Shown in pieces: positions 17,345-26,772 of a DNA stretch of 63,586 bases. Within the stretch, counting starts at the first letter, position 1; each line of letters begins with the position of its first letter. The notes under the pieces are model-generated. The model saw nothing but the letters and a program-made list of their open reading frames with translations. It ran no database searches and was not told the origin of the DNA. Source of the DNA: Paracoccaceae bacterium (GTDB lineage: Bacteria > Pseudomonadota > Alphaproteobacteria > Rhodobacterales > Rhodobacteraceae); contig JAHYIZ010000013.1 of assembly GCA_019429405.1 (NCBI GenBank), positions 1 to 63,586 of the forward strand, read 5' to 3'. Made by a program: the position numbers and the translations under genes.

Positions 17345-18334
17345 ATGACAGCGCTCAGCGAATATCAGCGGCTCGAAAGCGGCGGCATCTGGCGCGAGGC
17401 GCCCGAGGCGCAGCGGCGCGAGGTGATCGTGGCATTTGGCGACGCGACGCTGGTCATTTCCGATGGCCAAAGCGCGCGCGCGCTTGCGCATTGGTCGTTG
17501 CCCGCGCTGACGCGCCTCAACCCCGGCGTCGAGCCCGCGCTTTATGCCCCCGGCCCGGACGCCGACGAAGACCTCGAAATTGACGACCCGGCGATGATTG
17601 CCGCGGTGGAAAAGGTGCGAGCCGCGCTTTTGGCACGGCGCCCCCACCCAGGGCGGCTGCGGCTTTGGGTGGCGGCGGGGCTGGCTGCGGCGACGGCGGC
17701 CCTTGGTCTCTTTTGGCTTCCGGGCGCCGTTTATACGCATGCGGCAAGCGTAGCCCCCCCGGCGCAACATGCCGAGATCGGTGGCGCGGTGTTGGCAGAG
17801 CTTGCCAAACTGACCGGCGCGCCCTGCGAAGGCGTGACCACGCGGCCGGTGCTCGATGCCTTCGCAGAAAGGCTCTTGCCCGGAAGCAAGATCGTGTTGG
17901 TTCCAACCGCGTTGAACGGCGCGCTGGCGTTGCCGGGGCGGATTCTGGTGCTCGGCATGCCTCTGGTGCAGCGCCATGATGGCCCCGAGGCCGCCGCCGG
18001 GCATCTGCTGGCGGCGACGCTCGCCGCAAAAGCGCAAGACCCGCTGCAAGCGGCGCTGCGTTGGGCGGGCCTGCGCGCGGCATTCCGCCTGCTTGCAACC
18101 GGCGCGCTTCCAGCCTCGTCGCTGACCGGATTTGGCCAGAACCTGCTGACCGACCCACCAGCCGCGCCCGATATGGCCAGCGTCACCGCGCTGTTGATAG
18201 AAGCCGGGGCCGACCCGACACCCTACCTGAAAAGCCTTGGTCCCGGCGAACCCTTCGCCATTGCCGCCCCAGCCCCGCAGACGCTGATGAGCGACGGCGA
18301 CTGGGTGACGCTTCAGGGCGCCTGCATTCCGTAG
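17345..18334 (+). CDS. Conserved hypothetical single-pass membrane protein
   Basis: The 329-residue protein starts MTALSEYQRLESGGIWRE after an AGGGGCGGGCAGG purine stretch. Residues about 1-95 look cytoplasmic; one transmembrane helix (LWVAAGLAAATAALGLFWLP, near residue 110) is followed by an extracytoplasmic domain. That domain contains a zincin-like shape (LPGRILVLGMPLVQ, then a helix with AAGHLLAATLAAKA), but no HExxH is present, so protease activity should not be assumed. I do not recognise a characterised family. It faces the SPOR gene, with only 12 bp between the stops. Confidence 0.75.
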   Translation: MTALSEYQRLESGGIWREAPEAQRREVIVAFGDATLVISDGQSARALAHWSLPALTRLNPGVEPALYAPGPDADEDLEIDDPAMIAAVEKVRAALLARRPHPGRLRLWVAAGLAAATAALGLFWLPGAVYTHAASVAPPAQHAEIGGAVLAELAKLTGAPCEGVTTRPVLDAFAERLLPGSKIVLVPTALNGALALPGRILVLGMPLVQRHDGPEAAAGHLLAATLAAKAQDPLQAALRWAGLRAAFRLLATGALPASSLTGFGQNLLTDPPAAPDMASVTALLIEAGADPTPYLKSLGPGEPFAIAAPAPQTLMSDGDWVTLQGACIP

Positions 18335-18346
18335 CCGGAAAGGTGT

Positions 18347-19507
18347 TTAGCGAATGAACGCGTCGCCAAAGCCCGCGCCGCGCGCCATCCCCAGCGCCCC
18401 GCGCAAGGCATCGGCGCCCTCGAACGGCCCCGCATAGACGATCTGCAGCGCGCGCCCGCCTTGCACAACCTGCGCCGAAGCGACCGGCAACCCCAGCGCG
18501 CGCAGCCGGGCGCGCGTGGCCTCGGCATTGGCGGGCACGCCGAAAGTGCCGACCTGCACGAAACGCGCGCCTGCGGGCACGGCGCCTGCGGGTGCCTGCA
18601 CCTGCGCCGCCGGGGCCGATTTGCTGGAAAGGGTGGTGTGCGTTGCGCTGCGGGTGGCCGCGCTAGCCGGTTGCGCGGCGACGAACTTGGCGGGCACATC
18701 ATCGCTCCACCTCTGCGCCATCTGCGCGGCGCCGTTTGCGCTGCCCTGCCCGCGATGCGGGTTGAGCCGGTCGTCATCCCAAGCCGCGCGGTAGCCCTGC
18801 GGCACCGCCACCGGAACACTCGCCGGGGCGATGCCGGCAACCCGAAGGCCGGGCACCCCGGCACCGTTGATATAGCCCACCGGGTCGGCGGTTTGCGGAC
18901 CACAGCGCACCACATGGCGCCCATCCGAGAGCATATACCGCTGCGCCACCGGCGACAGGTTCGGGCAGACCGACTGCGCATCGGCAACGGCGGTGGTGGC
19001 GACAATGGTCGGAAGCGCGGGCGTTACCGCCCCGGTTTGCACCGCATAGGGCGAGACATAGGCGCCCGGAACCGCCGCCGCCACCGCCACAGCGGGTGCC
19101 GCCGCAGGCAGGGCCGCGACCGTCGGCGTGACCGGACGCGGCACAAGGCCTGCGGGCGGCGGCGTGGTGGTCAGCGCAACTGTCGCAACCGGGGCCCCTA
19201 CGGCTGCACGGGGTGCTGCGGCTGGCGGTGCCGTGGTGGCAACCGCAGTGGCAACCGCCGTGGCGCCGAAAGTTGGCGCGTAGCCGCACAGATGCGCGCC
19301 GCTGCGGTCGACCCGTGCGACCCAGTTGACCGCCGCACCGACGCCCGCGCGCACGAACACGCACCCCGAAGAGTCAACATATTGCCTGCCGCTGAAGCCT
19401 GAGGGTGGCACATCGCGCGGGCTGCTGATTTCAAGGCCCTGCGCCGGGCCACCGCCCCCGCACAGAGCCAAACCCATTGCCGCCGAAACCAACCTTGAAA
19501 ATCGCAT
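18347..19507 (-). CDS. Secreted SPOR-domain protein
   Basis: The 386-residue protein has a signal peptide (ALCGGGGPAQG region, residues 1-23), a short Cys-bearing domain (SSGCVFVRAG..GAHLCGYAP), a long Ala/Pro/Thr-rich linker, a second small Cys domain (AQSVCPNL..HVVRCGPQ) and a C-terminal SPOR domain (about residues 310-380, GARFVQVGTFGVPANAEATR to IVYAGPF). SPOR domains bind denuded peptidoglycan glycans at division sites, so a cell-wall role is likely. It lies 65 bp downstream of upp on the same strand. Confidence 0.85.
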   Translation of the reverse strand: MRFSRLVSAAMGLALCGGGGPAQGLEISSPRDVPPSGFSGRQYVDSSGCVFVRAGVGAAVNWVARVDRSGAHLCGYAPTFGATAVATAVATTAPPAAAPRAAVGAPVATVALTTTPPPAGLVPRPVTPTVAALPAAAPAVAVAAAVPGAYVSPYAVQTGAVTPALPTIVATTAVADAQSVCPNLSPVAQRYMLSDGRHVVRCGPQTADPVGYINGAGVPGLRVAGIAPASVPVAVPQGYRAAWDDDRLNPHRGQGSANGAAQMAQRWSDDVPAKFVAAQPASAATRSATHTTLSSKSAPAAQVQAPAGAVPAGARFVQVGTFGVPANAEATRARLRALGLPVASAQVVQGGRALQIVYAGPFEGADALRGALGMARGAGFGDAFIR

Positions 19508-19572
19508 GACCGCCCCCGGTTTTACCAGGTCGAAAATGCGACACTATTGTGTCCAAGTAAAGGACAATTACC

Positions 19573-20205
19573 CTATTTTGTGCCGAACATGCGGTCACCC
19601 GCATCCCCTAGCCCCGGAACGATATACCCATGCTCGTTCAGGTGGCTGTCTACTGCCGCTGTGACAATCGGCACATCGGGGTGCGCCTCGGTCATGCGTG
19701 CGATGCCTTCAGGCGCCGCAAGCAGGCACAGAAACCGGATATTTCGCGCGCCCGACTTTTTCAAAAGATCAATCGCCGCGACCGACGAATTGCCGGTGGC
19801 CAGCATCGGATCGACCACGATCACCATGCGGTCTTCCAGCTCGGCGGGCACCTTGTAGTAATATTGCACCGGTTTCAGGGTTTCGGGGTCGCGGTAAAGG
19901 CCGACGAAGCCCACCCGCGCCGCCGGAACCAGCTCCAGAATCCCGTCGAGCAAGCCGTTGCCCGCGCGCAGGATCGAGATCAGGGCAAGCTTCTTGCCGT
20001 CGAGAATCGGGGCGTCCATGGCACAGATCGGGGTTTCGATGCGCTTTGTGGTCAGATCGAGCCCGCGCGTGACCTCATAGGCCAAAAGCAGGCTGATTTC
20101 GCGCAGAAGCCTGCGAAACCCCGCCGTTGAGGTATCTTTTTCGCGCATCAGCGTCAGCTTGTGCTGCACCAGCGGGTGATTGACCACAGTCAGATGATCA
20201 GGCAT
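19573..20205 (-). CDS. upp: Uracil phosphoribosyltransferase
   Basis: UPRT converts uracil and PRPP to UMP. The 210-residue protein has the family start [18 protein letters not shown], the PRPP-binding loop [20 protein letters not shown] and the uracil-binding C-terminus [17 protein letters not shown]. Length equals that of other bacterial Upp. The ATG overlaps the end of add by 8 bp. It closes the salvage operon cdd-deoA-deoB-add-upp. Confidence 0.96.
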   Translation of the reverse strand: MPDHLTVVNHPLVQHKLTLMREKDTSTAGFRRLLREISLLLAYEVTRGLDLTTKRIETPICAMDAPILDGKKLALISILRAGNGLLDGILELVPAARVGFVGLYRDPETLKPVQYYYKVPAELEDRMVIVVDPMLATGNSSVAAIDLLKKSGARNIRFLCLLAAPEGIARMTEAHPDVPIVTAAVDSHLNEHGYIVPGLGDAGDRMFGTK

Positions 20206-21187
20206 CGGCTTTCTCCAGTTTTTTCATAATTTTGTCGCGTGTTTCGCGGTTGCAGAACGCGGCTTCGGCCGAAGTCCGGGCGATGCTGCGGAAGACTGCT
20301 TCATCCCAGCCGAAAGCCTCTGCCAGGCGTTCGTATTCGCGCGCCATGGAGGTGTGGAAGAAGGGCGGATCGTCGGTGGAAATTGTCACGCGCACGCCGC
20401 GGTCGCGCAATTGCGCGATCGGGTGCGCGCGCCAGTTGGGGTAAAGGCCGAGCGTGATATTCGAGCCGGGGCAACATTCTAGCACGACGCCCGCTTCGGC
20501 CAGTTCATCCACCAGTCGGGGGTCTTCGATCGCGCGCACGCCGTGGCCGATGCGCTCAACCCCCAGATCGCGCCATGCCGCGCGCACACTTTCGGGCCCG
20601 CCCCATTCGCCCGCATGGCAGGTCAGGCGCAGCCCGGATTCGCGCGCGCAGTCGAACGACCATTTAAAATCAATCGGTTGGAACTTTATTTCGTCGCCCG
20701 CGAGACCGAAACCCACAATGAAATCACCCGCCGTTTCGGCCGCGCAAAGCGCGGTTTCACGGGCCACTTCGGGGCCGAAGTGGCGAATGGGGGTGACAAT
20801 TCCGCGCAGCACGATGCCAAAATCACGCTCGGCCACCATAGCCGCCTCGCGGATCGCGGCAAGGTATTCGCGCCAGGCGCCGACATCGCGGCCACCACAG
20901 AAATCGGGGCTAAGAAATGTCTCGCTGTAGATCACACCGCTTTCCGCGCTTTCTTGCAGCACCGCACGGGTCAGGCGCGCATAATCTTCTGGCCGCGAAA
21001 GGGTCGAGGTGGCGACCTCGTAAACCTCCAGAAAATGCCAGAAATCGCGGTAGGCATAATTCCCGCGATCATCGAATATACCGTTGATATTCATGCTTTT
21101 TTCAAATGCGATCTGGCGGATGAAGGCCGGCGGCGCCGCGCCTTCCAGGTGCAGGTGCAGCTCAATCTTTGGCTCGGCCTCGGTCAC
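20198..21187 (-). CDS. add: Adenosine deaminase
   Basis: The zinc enzyme deaminates adenosine to inosine. The 329-residue protein has the metal and substrate motifs of the family: [36 protein letters not shown] and [11 protein letters not shown]. The start is GTG at 21187, with GGAAGGAG upstream, in a GTGA overlap with the deoB stop; the longer frame lacks a better start. An adenine deaminase activity cannot be excluded, as the families are close. Confidence 0.92.
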   Translation of the reverse strand: MTEAEPKIELHLHLEGAAPPAFIRQIAFEKSMNINGIFDDRGNYAYRDFWHFLEVYEVATSTLSRPEDYARLTRAVLQESAESGVIYSETFLSPDFCGGRDVGAWREYLAAIREAAMVAERDFGIVLRGIVTPIRHFGPEVARETALCAAETAGDFIVGFGLAGDEIKFQPIDFKWSFDCARESGLRLTCHAGEWGGPESVRAAWRDLGVERIGHGVRAIEDPRLVDELAEAGVVLECCPGSNITLGLYPNWRAHPIAQLRDRGVRVTISTDDPPFFHTSMAREYERLAEAFGWDEAVFRSIARTSAEAAFCNRETRDKIMKKLEKADA

Positions 21188-22395
21188 AGGAAACTCCTTC
21201 CCGGCCCGCGCTGAGCCAACCCGAGATGGGTTGCCAGCGTAGCCGCGACATCGACAAAGGCCACCTGCCCGATCGCGCGCGCCCCCGCACCCCACCCGAG
21301 CACCGGCACCCGCTCGCGGGTGTGGTCGCTGCCGGTCCAGGTCGGGTCATTGCCATGGTCGGCGGAAAAAATCGCAAGATCGCCGGGGCGCAGCCGCGCC
21401 AGAAACCGCGCGGCGGCGGCGTCGAACCATTCGAGCGCGCGCGCATAGCCAGACACGTCGCGCGGGTGGCCATAAACGCTGTCAAATTCGACAAAGTTGG
21501 CGAAAGTAAAGGAACCCGGCTCGGCATGGTCGGCCAGCCGCAGTAAATGTTCGAAAAGTGCAGCGTCGCTTTTGCCCTTGTGCGCCGCCGAAATCCCACG
21601 CCCAGAAAAGATGTCGCTGATCTTGCCGATGGCATGGGTCGCCTTGCCCGCCTCGGCCGCCCAGTCAAGCAAGGTCGGCGCGGGCGGCGCAATCGCATAA
21701 TCGTGGCGGTTCGGGGTGCGCCGGAATGCACCAGGGGTGCCGATGAAAGGCCGCGCGATGACCCGGCCCACGCGCATCGCGTGCAGGCGGGGTGCGAGGT
21801 CTTCGCAGAGACGCAGCAGCCGTTCCAGCCCGAAGGCGTCTTCATGCGCGGCGATCTGAAAGACCGAATCCGCCGAGGTGTAGCAGATCGGCCAGCCGGT
21901 TTGCAGATGCTCGGCACCAAGCCGCTCCATGATCTCCAGCCCCGCCGCGTGGCAATTGCCCAAGACCCCGTCAACCCCCGCAAGCCGCGCAACTTCTTGC
22001 GTGATATCAACGGGAAAGGCCGGGACTGTGGCGGGAAAATACGTCCATTCCCACGGCACCGGCACCCCGGCCAGTTCCCAATGGCCCGAAGGCGTATCCT
22101 TGCCGCGAGAGACCTCGGTGGCCGCCCCCCACAGCCCGGAGGGCGTTGCATTCAGCCCCGGCGAGGGCGCGCCCGAGGCCAGCCGCAGCGCGGCGCCAAG
22201 GCCGAGTGCATCAAGCGTAGGCAACCGCAGCGGGCCGCTGCGCCCGGTCTCGGCGCGCCCTGCGGCGCAGGCAGCGGCGATATGGCCAAGCGTGTTGGCG
22301 CCGCTATCTGGTTGGCCTGCATTGAAAAACTCGGCGGCATCGGGCGCGCCGCCGATGCCGCAACTATCAAGCACAATCAGGAATGCCCGCGTCAT
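21184..22395 (-). CDS. deoB: Phosphopentomutase
   Basis: DeoB interconverts ribose-1-phosphate (or deoxyribose-1-phosphate) and the 5-phosphate, linking nucleoside cleavage to central metabolism. The 403-residue protein shows alkaline-phosphatase-fold metal motifs: FLIVLDSCGIGGAPDA near the N-terminus, PDSGANTLGHIA with the nucleophilic Thr, and FSADHGNDPTWTGSDHTRER near the C-terminus. It overlaps deoA upstream and add downstream by 4 bp each. Confidence 0.96.
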   Translation of the reverse strand: MTRAFLIVLDSCGIGGAPDAAEFFNAGQPDSGANTLGHIAAACAAGRAETGRSGPLRLPTLDALGLGAALRLASGAPSPGLNATPSGLWGAATEVSRGKDTPSGHWELAGVPVPWEWTYFPATVPAFPVDITQEVARLAGVDGVLGNCHAAGLEIMERLGAEHLQTGWPICYTSADSVFQIAAHEDAFGLERLLRLCEDLAPRLHAMRVGRVIARPFIGTPGAFRRTPNRHDYAIAPPAPTLLDWAAEAGKATHAIGKISDIFSGRGISAAHKGKSDAALFEHLLRLADHAEPGSFTFANFVEFDSVYGHPRDVSGYARALEWFDAAAARFLARLRPGDLAIFSADHGNDPTWTGSDHTRERVPVLGWGAGARAIGQVAFVDVAATLATHLGLAQRGPGRSFL

Positions 22396-23702
22396 TCGGC
22401 CACCCGCTCGATGACCAGCGCGGGCTCGCGCGGGGATTCGGGCGCGAGCGTGTAGGCCGCGACAACCGCCGCCGCCGCTGCCTCAGCGGCCGCTTCGGTG
22501 GCGGCGTGCACGAAGCCCAGCGGCTCGCCCTTGTCCATCTCGTCGCCGATCCGCGACAACCGCGAAAGGCCCACCGAAGGGTTGATGCGGTCGCCGCCCA
22601 CCAGCCTGCCGCCGCCCAGCCGCACCACCGCGTGGCCCAGCGCCGCGCCATCAATACGCGCCACGAAACCGTCGCGGGCGGCAGGAACGGGCCGGATCAC
22701 GGGTGCCGCCGGCAAACGGTCAGGGTAGCGTTCGACAAAATCGGCCGGGCCGCCCAGCGCCGCCACCATGCGCCCGAACACCGCCGCCGCCCGCCCTGAT
22801 TCCAGCGCCTCGGCGACCATCGCGGCGCCTTCGTCAGCGCTTTCAGCAAGCTTCGCCAGTGCCAGCGCCTCGCCGCCCAAGGCGGCCGTCACCTCCCAAA
22901 GGGCCGCGTTCACGGCCGTGCCGGTCAGCGTTTCCATGCATTCGAGCACCTCAAGCGCGTTGCCCGCAGATTGGCCCAAGGGCTGGTTCATGTCGGTAAT
23001 CAGCGCGACCGTCTTGCAGCCCGCGCCATTGGCGGTATCGACCAGCGACCGGGCGAGCGCGCGGGCATCTTCAAGCGTCTTCATGAAAGCGCCCGAACCC
23101 GCCTTGACGTCGAGCACCAGCACCTCAAGCCCCGCCGCCAGTTTCTTTGAAAGGATGGATGCGGTAATCAGATCAATGCTTTCCACGGTTCCCGAAATAT
23201 CGCGGATGGCGTAAAGGCGGCGGTCGGCGGGGGCAATATCGGCGCTGGCGCCCACAATCGCGCAGCCCACCTCGCGCACAATGCGACGCAGCCCGTCAAC
23301 GCCGGGGTCGGTCCGGTAGCCGGGGATCGATTCGAGCTTGTCGAGCGTTCCGCCGGTGTGGCCAAGCCCGCGCCCCGAAATCATCGGAACATAGGCGCCA
23401 CAGGCGGCAAGCGCTGGCGCCAAAAGCAACGAGACCGAATCGCCGATGCCGCCAGTCGAGTGCTTGTCGAGCACGGGGCCAGGCAGCGACCAGTCAAGCA
23501 CCCGCCCCGAATCGCGCATGGCACGGGTCAGGTCAACCCGGCCTTGCGCGCCGATGCCCTTTAGATAGACCGCCATCGCAAACGCACCCGCCTGCGCATC
23601 GCTGACCGCACCCGATGCGAGGCCATCGGCAAACCAGCGCGCGGCCGCGTCGGGCAAGCCCTGCCCGTCGCGCACCCCGGCGATAATTTCACGCGCGTCC
23701 AT
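22392..23702 (-). CDS. deoA: Thymidine phosphorylase
   Basis: DeoA cleaves thymidine or deoxyuridine to base plus deoxyribose-1-phosphate, the substrate of DeoB. The 436-residue protein carries the phosphate site KHSTGGIGDSVSLLLAP and the family signature SGRGLGHTGGTLDKLESIPG. Also present are VKAGSGAFMKTLEDARALA and the C-terminal domain with VRLGGGR..DRINPSVGLS. Its ATG shares one base with the cdd stop (TGATG) and its end overlaps deoB, so translation is coupled through the operon. Confidence 0.96.
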   Translation of the reverse strand: MDAREIIAGVRDGQGLPDAAARWFADGLASGAVSDAQAGAFAMAVYLKGIGAQGRVDLTRAMRDSGRVLDWSLPGPVLDKHSTGGIGDSVSLLLAPALAACGAYVPMISGRGLGHTGGTLDKLESIPGYRTDPGVDGLRRIVREVGCAIVGASADIAPADRRLYAIRDISGTVESIDLITASILSKKLAAGLEVLVLDVKAGSGAFMKTLEDARALARSLVDTANGAGCKTVALITDMNQPLGQSAGNALEVLECMETLTGTAVNAALWEVTAALGGEALALAKLAESADEGAAMVAEALESGRAAAVFGRMVAALGGPADFVERYPDRLPAAPVIRPVPAARDGFVARIDGAALGHAVVRLGGGRLVGGDRINPSVGLSRLSRIGDEMDKGEPLGFVHAATEAAAEAAAAAVVAAYTLAPESPREPALVIERVAE

Positions 23703-24094
23703 CAGGCGCGGTCCATGTGGCTTGGGTCAAACCGCCCCGGCAGCAGATCGCCAACTGTCGTGTGCATCTGTTTTCCGTCGGTCGTGGCAAGCGTGACGGG
23801 CACTTCAGAGCGGGCAAATTCGGCCAGCTTTTGCCGGCACCCACCGCAAGGCGGCACCGGGCTGGGGCTGTCGGCAATCACGCAAAGTTCGATGAATTCG
23901 GTCTCGCCCGCCGCGACCATTGCGGCAATCGCACCGGCCTCGGCGCAGGTGCCCTCGGGGTAGGCCACATTTTCAACGTTGCAGCCGCGGTACATGGCGC
24001 CCGATTTGCCGCGCAGCGCCGCGCCAACCTTGAAACGGGAATAGGGGGCATAGGCATTTTCGCGCACCTCTGCCGCGGCTTTCAAAAGGGTCAT
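23702..24094 (-). CDS. cdd: Cytidine deaminase
   Basis: The 130-residue tetramer-type enzyme deaminates cytidine and deoxycytidine. Zinc ligands and the catalytic Glu are in GTCAEAGAIAAMVAAGE and PVPPCGGCRQKLAEF; the substrate region is YAPYSRFKVGAALRG and NVENVAYPEG. The ATG at 24094 has GGAGG six bases upstream, whereas the longer frame has no such site. It is first in the salvage operon, so the promoter should lie between 24095 and the divergent maeB start. Confidence 0.95.
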   Translation of the reverse strand: MTLLKAAAEVRENAYAPYSRFKVGAALRGKSGAMYRGCNVENVAYPEGTCAEAGAIAAMVAAGETEFIELCVIADSPSPVPPCGGCRQKLAEFARSEVPVTLATTDGKQMHTTVGDLLPGRFDPSHMDRA

Positions 24095-24237
24095 TCGCGC
24101 CTCCGGTTCAACCGATGTAATCCTGCGCCGGGCACGCGCATGATGCAAGCGGTGGCCCACAGCGCCACGGGCGCAACCAGCTATTCCCAGTCGGGCAAAA
24201 ACGGTTTAAGGGTAAACCAGTTTCCAGGGAGGCAACG

Positions 24238-26517
24238 ATGGACGAGACACGGCACGAAAACGCACGTGCGGCGGCGCTGGAATACCACGAATTTCCAAAG
24301 CCGGGAAAACTGGAGATCCGCGCGACGAAACCGCTTGCCAATGGCCGCGACCTGAGCCGCGCCTATTCGCCCGGTGTCGCCGAGGCCTGCCTTGAAATCA
24401 AGGCCGACCCGGCCACCGCCGCGCGCTACACCGCCCGCGCGAACCTTGTTGGCGTGGTCACAAACGGCACCGCAGTGCTGGGCTTGGGGAACATCGGCGG
24501 GCTTGCCGCCAAGCCGGTGATGGAAGGCAAGGCGGTTCTGTTCAAGAAATTCGCCAATATCGACGCCTTCGACATTGAACTGAACGAACCGGACCCGGTG
24601 AAGCTGGCTGAAATCGTCTGTGCACTGGAACCCACGTTCGGCGCCATAAACCTTGAAGACATCAAGGCGCCCGACTGCTTCATCGTTGAAAAGATCTGCA
24701 GCGAGCGGATGAACATTCCGGTTTTTCACGACGATCAGCACGGCACCGCAATTGTGGTGGGGGCCGCAACCACCAACGCGCTGCATGTTGCGAACAAGCG
24801 TTTTGACAGCATCAAGATCGTTTCGACCGGTGGCGGGGCGGCCGGAATTGCCTGCCTCAACATGCTGATAAAGCTGGGGGTGAAGCGCGAAAACATCTGG
24901 CTTTGCGATGTGCACGGGCTGGTTTACGAGGGCCGCGAAATCGATATGAACCCGCAGAAGGCCGCCTTCGCACAAGCCACCAGCAAGCGCAGCCTTGGCG
25001 AGGTCGTTGACGGCGCCGACATGTTCCTCGGCCTGTCCGCGCCGGGGGTTTTGAGCGCCGAGATGGTCGCGCGGATGGCTCCGCGCCCGATCATTTTTGC
25101 TCTCGCCAACCCGATGCCCGAAATTCTGCCCGAACTGGCCCGCTCGGTGGCGCCCGACGCAATGATTGCAACCGGGCGCAGCGATTACCCGAACCAGGTC
25201 AACAACGTGCTTTGCTTTCCGTTCATCTTCCGGGCGGCGCTCGATGTCGGCGCGACCACGATCAACGACGAGATGCAGATTGCCTGCATCGAGGGTATTG
25301 CGGCGCTGGCACGCGCCACCACCAGCGCCGAGGCCGCCGCCGCCTACCGGGGCGAGAAGATGACCTTCGGGCCGGATTACCTGATCCCCAAGCCGTTCGA
25401 TCCGCGGCTGATCGGCACCGTCGCCAAGGCGGTTGCCAAGGCCGCGATGGAAACCGGCGTGGCCACGCGGCCGATTGCCGATCTGCCCGCCTACAAGGCC
25501 CGGCTTGACGGTTCAGTTTTCAAATCCGCCCTGCTGATGCGCCCGGTATTTGAGGCAGCGGCCACCGCGACCCGCCGCATCGTCTTTGCCGAAGGCGAGG
25601 ATGAGCGCGTGCTGCGCGCCGCAAATGCGATGATCGAGGAAACCACCGACAAGCCGATTCTGATCGGCCGCCCCGAGGTGATCGCTCGGCGTTGCGAACG
25701 TGCGGGCCTGCCGATCCGCCCCGGCGTCGATTTTGACATCGTGAACCCCGAAGACGATCCGCGCTACCGTGCCTATTGGGGCACCTACCACAAGCTGATG
25801 GCGCGCCGCGGGGTTACCCCCGACACCGCGCGGGCGATCATGCGCACGAACACCACCGCCATTGCTGCGGTGATGGTGCACCGAGGCGAGGCCGACAGCA
25901 TGATCTGCGGCACCTTCGGGCAGTATCTGTGGCATCTGAAATACGTCCGGCAGATCCTTGCGCGCGACGGGTTGCACCCGGTCGGCGCGCTCAGCCTGAT
26001 GATCCTTGAAGATGGCCCTCTGTTCATCGCCGATACGCATGTGCACCCGGAGCCCACGCCCGACGAGATTACCGCCTGCGTGATCGGCGCGGCGCGGCAT
26101 GCGCGCCGCTTTGGCCTGACACCCAAGGTGGCACTGTGCAGCCATTCGCAATTTGGCAACCTCAACACCGACTCGGGGCGGCGCATGCGGGCTGCGCTGG
26201 AGCAACTGGATGCGCGCAAGCCGGATTTTGCCTATGAAGGTGAAATGCACATCGACGCGGCGCTCGACCAGGCATTGCGCGACCGTATCTTTCCCGGCGC
26301 CCGTTTTGAAGGCGCGGCAAATGTGCTGATATTCGCCAACACCGACGCCGCCTCGGGGGTGCGCAACATCCTCAAGGCAAAGGCGGGCGGGCTGGAGGTG
26401 GGGCCGATCCTGATGGGTATGGGAAACCTTGCACATGTCGTGACCCCCTCGATCACCGCGCGCGGCCTGTTGAACATGTCGGCCGTCGCGGGCACGCCAG
26501 TCGCGCATTACGGTTGA
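24238..26517 (+). CDS. maeB: NADP-dependent malic enzyme with C-terminal phosphotransacetylase-like domain
   Basis: The 759-residue MaeB-type enzyme decarboxylates malate to pyruvate and makes NADPH. Residues about 20-160 are the malic N-domain (DLSRAYSPGVAEACLEI, LFKKFANIDAFDIEL, VFHDDQHGTAIVVGAA), followed by the NAD(P)-binding domain (STGGGAAGIACLNML). From about residue 430 a PTA_PTB domain follows (RRIVFAEGEDERVLRAA, NILKAKAGGLEVGPILMG), the regulatory, catalytically inactive module of MaeB. The gene has its own upstream region divergent from cdd. Length is normal. Confidence 0.96.
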   Translation: MDETRHENARAAALEYHEFPKPGKLEIRATKPLANGRDLSRAYSPGVAEACLEIKADPATAARYTARANLVGVVTNGTAVLGLGNIGGLAAKPVMEGKAVLFKKFANIDAFDIELNEPDPVKLAEIVCALEPTFGAINLEDIKAPDCFIVEKICSERMNIPVFHDDQHGTAIVVGAATTNALHVANKRFDSIKIVSTGGGAAGIACLNMLIKLGVKRENIWLCDVHGLVYEGREIDMNPQKAAFAQATSKRSLGEVVDGADMFLGLSAPGVLSAEMVARMAPRPIIFALANPMPEILPELARSVAPDAMIATGRSDYPNQVNNVLCFPFIFRAALDVGATTINDEMQIACIEGIAALARATTSAEAAAAYRGEKMTFGPDYLIPKPFDPRLIGTVAKAVAKAAMETGVATRPIADLPAYKARLDGSVFKSALLMRPVFEAAATATRRIVFAEGEDERVLRAANAMIEETTDKPILIGRPEVIARRCERAGLPIRPGVDFDIVNPEDDPRYRAYWGTYHKLMARRGVTPDTARAIMRTNTTAIAAVMVHRGEADSMICGTFGQYLWHLKYVRQILARDGLHPVGALSLMILEDGPLFIADTHVHPEPTPDEITACVIGAARHARRFGLTPKVALCSHSQFGNLNTDSGRRMRAALEQLDARKPDFAYEGEMHIDAALDQALRDRIFPGARFEGAANVLIFANTDAASGVRNILKAKAGGLEVGPILMGMGNLAHVVTPSITARGLLNMSAVAGTPVAHYG

Positions 26518-26590
26518 AGTGCCCTCCGGGCGGGGAAATTGAGGCAATGAAGATGCGGCGATTCCGGTAGCTCCAAGGCGCGGCAGGTTC

Positions 26591-26680
26591 TTTGCAAAGC
26601 CGCGGCAATGTTCTGCAAAGCCGCTCATTTCCTGCGTATTTGCAAAACTTTGCGATCGGAATTTGCGTTTTTCTGCAAAT
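26591..26680. promoter_or_regulatory. Cluster of TTTGCAAA-type boxes upstream of prpE (ScfR/RamB/PccR-like sites)
   Basis: Ninety bases hold TTTGCAAAG (26591-26599), TCTGCAAAG (26612-26620), the tandem TTTGCAAA-AC-TTTGCGAT (26639-26656) and TTTGCGTT-TT-TCTGCAAA (26662-26679). Units within each tandem are spaced ten bases apart, one helical turn. Short-chain acyl-CoA regulators of the ScfR family (RamB, MccR, PccR) are reported to bind TTTGCAAA-type motifs at propionate and acetate genes, and the next gene is propionyl-CoA synthetase. The ScfR gene itself is not in the window. Confidence 0.6.
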
Positions 26681-26772
26681 TTCCGCCGATGGAGGGCCGC
26701 TGCGCGCGGTAACATTCTTGCGGGAATCTCTGGCGGCGCCTAACAAGCAGAAAGATGCGGAGGAGGCATACT

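Noticed and set aside
20198-24094. Novel operon
   Set aside because: cdd-deoA-deoB-add-upp is a standard nucleoside salvage set; tight overlaps are ordinary for this group.
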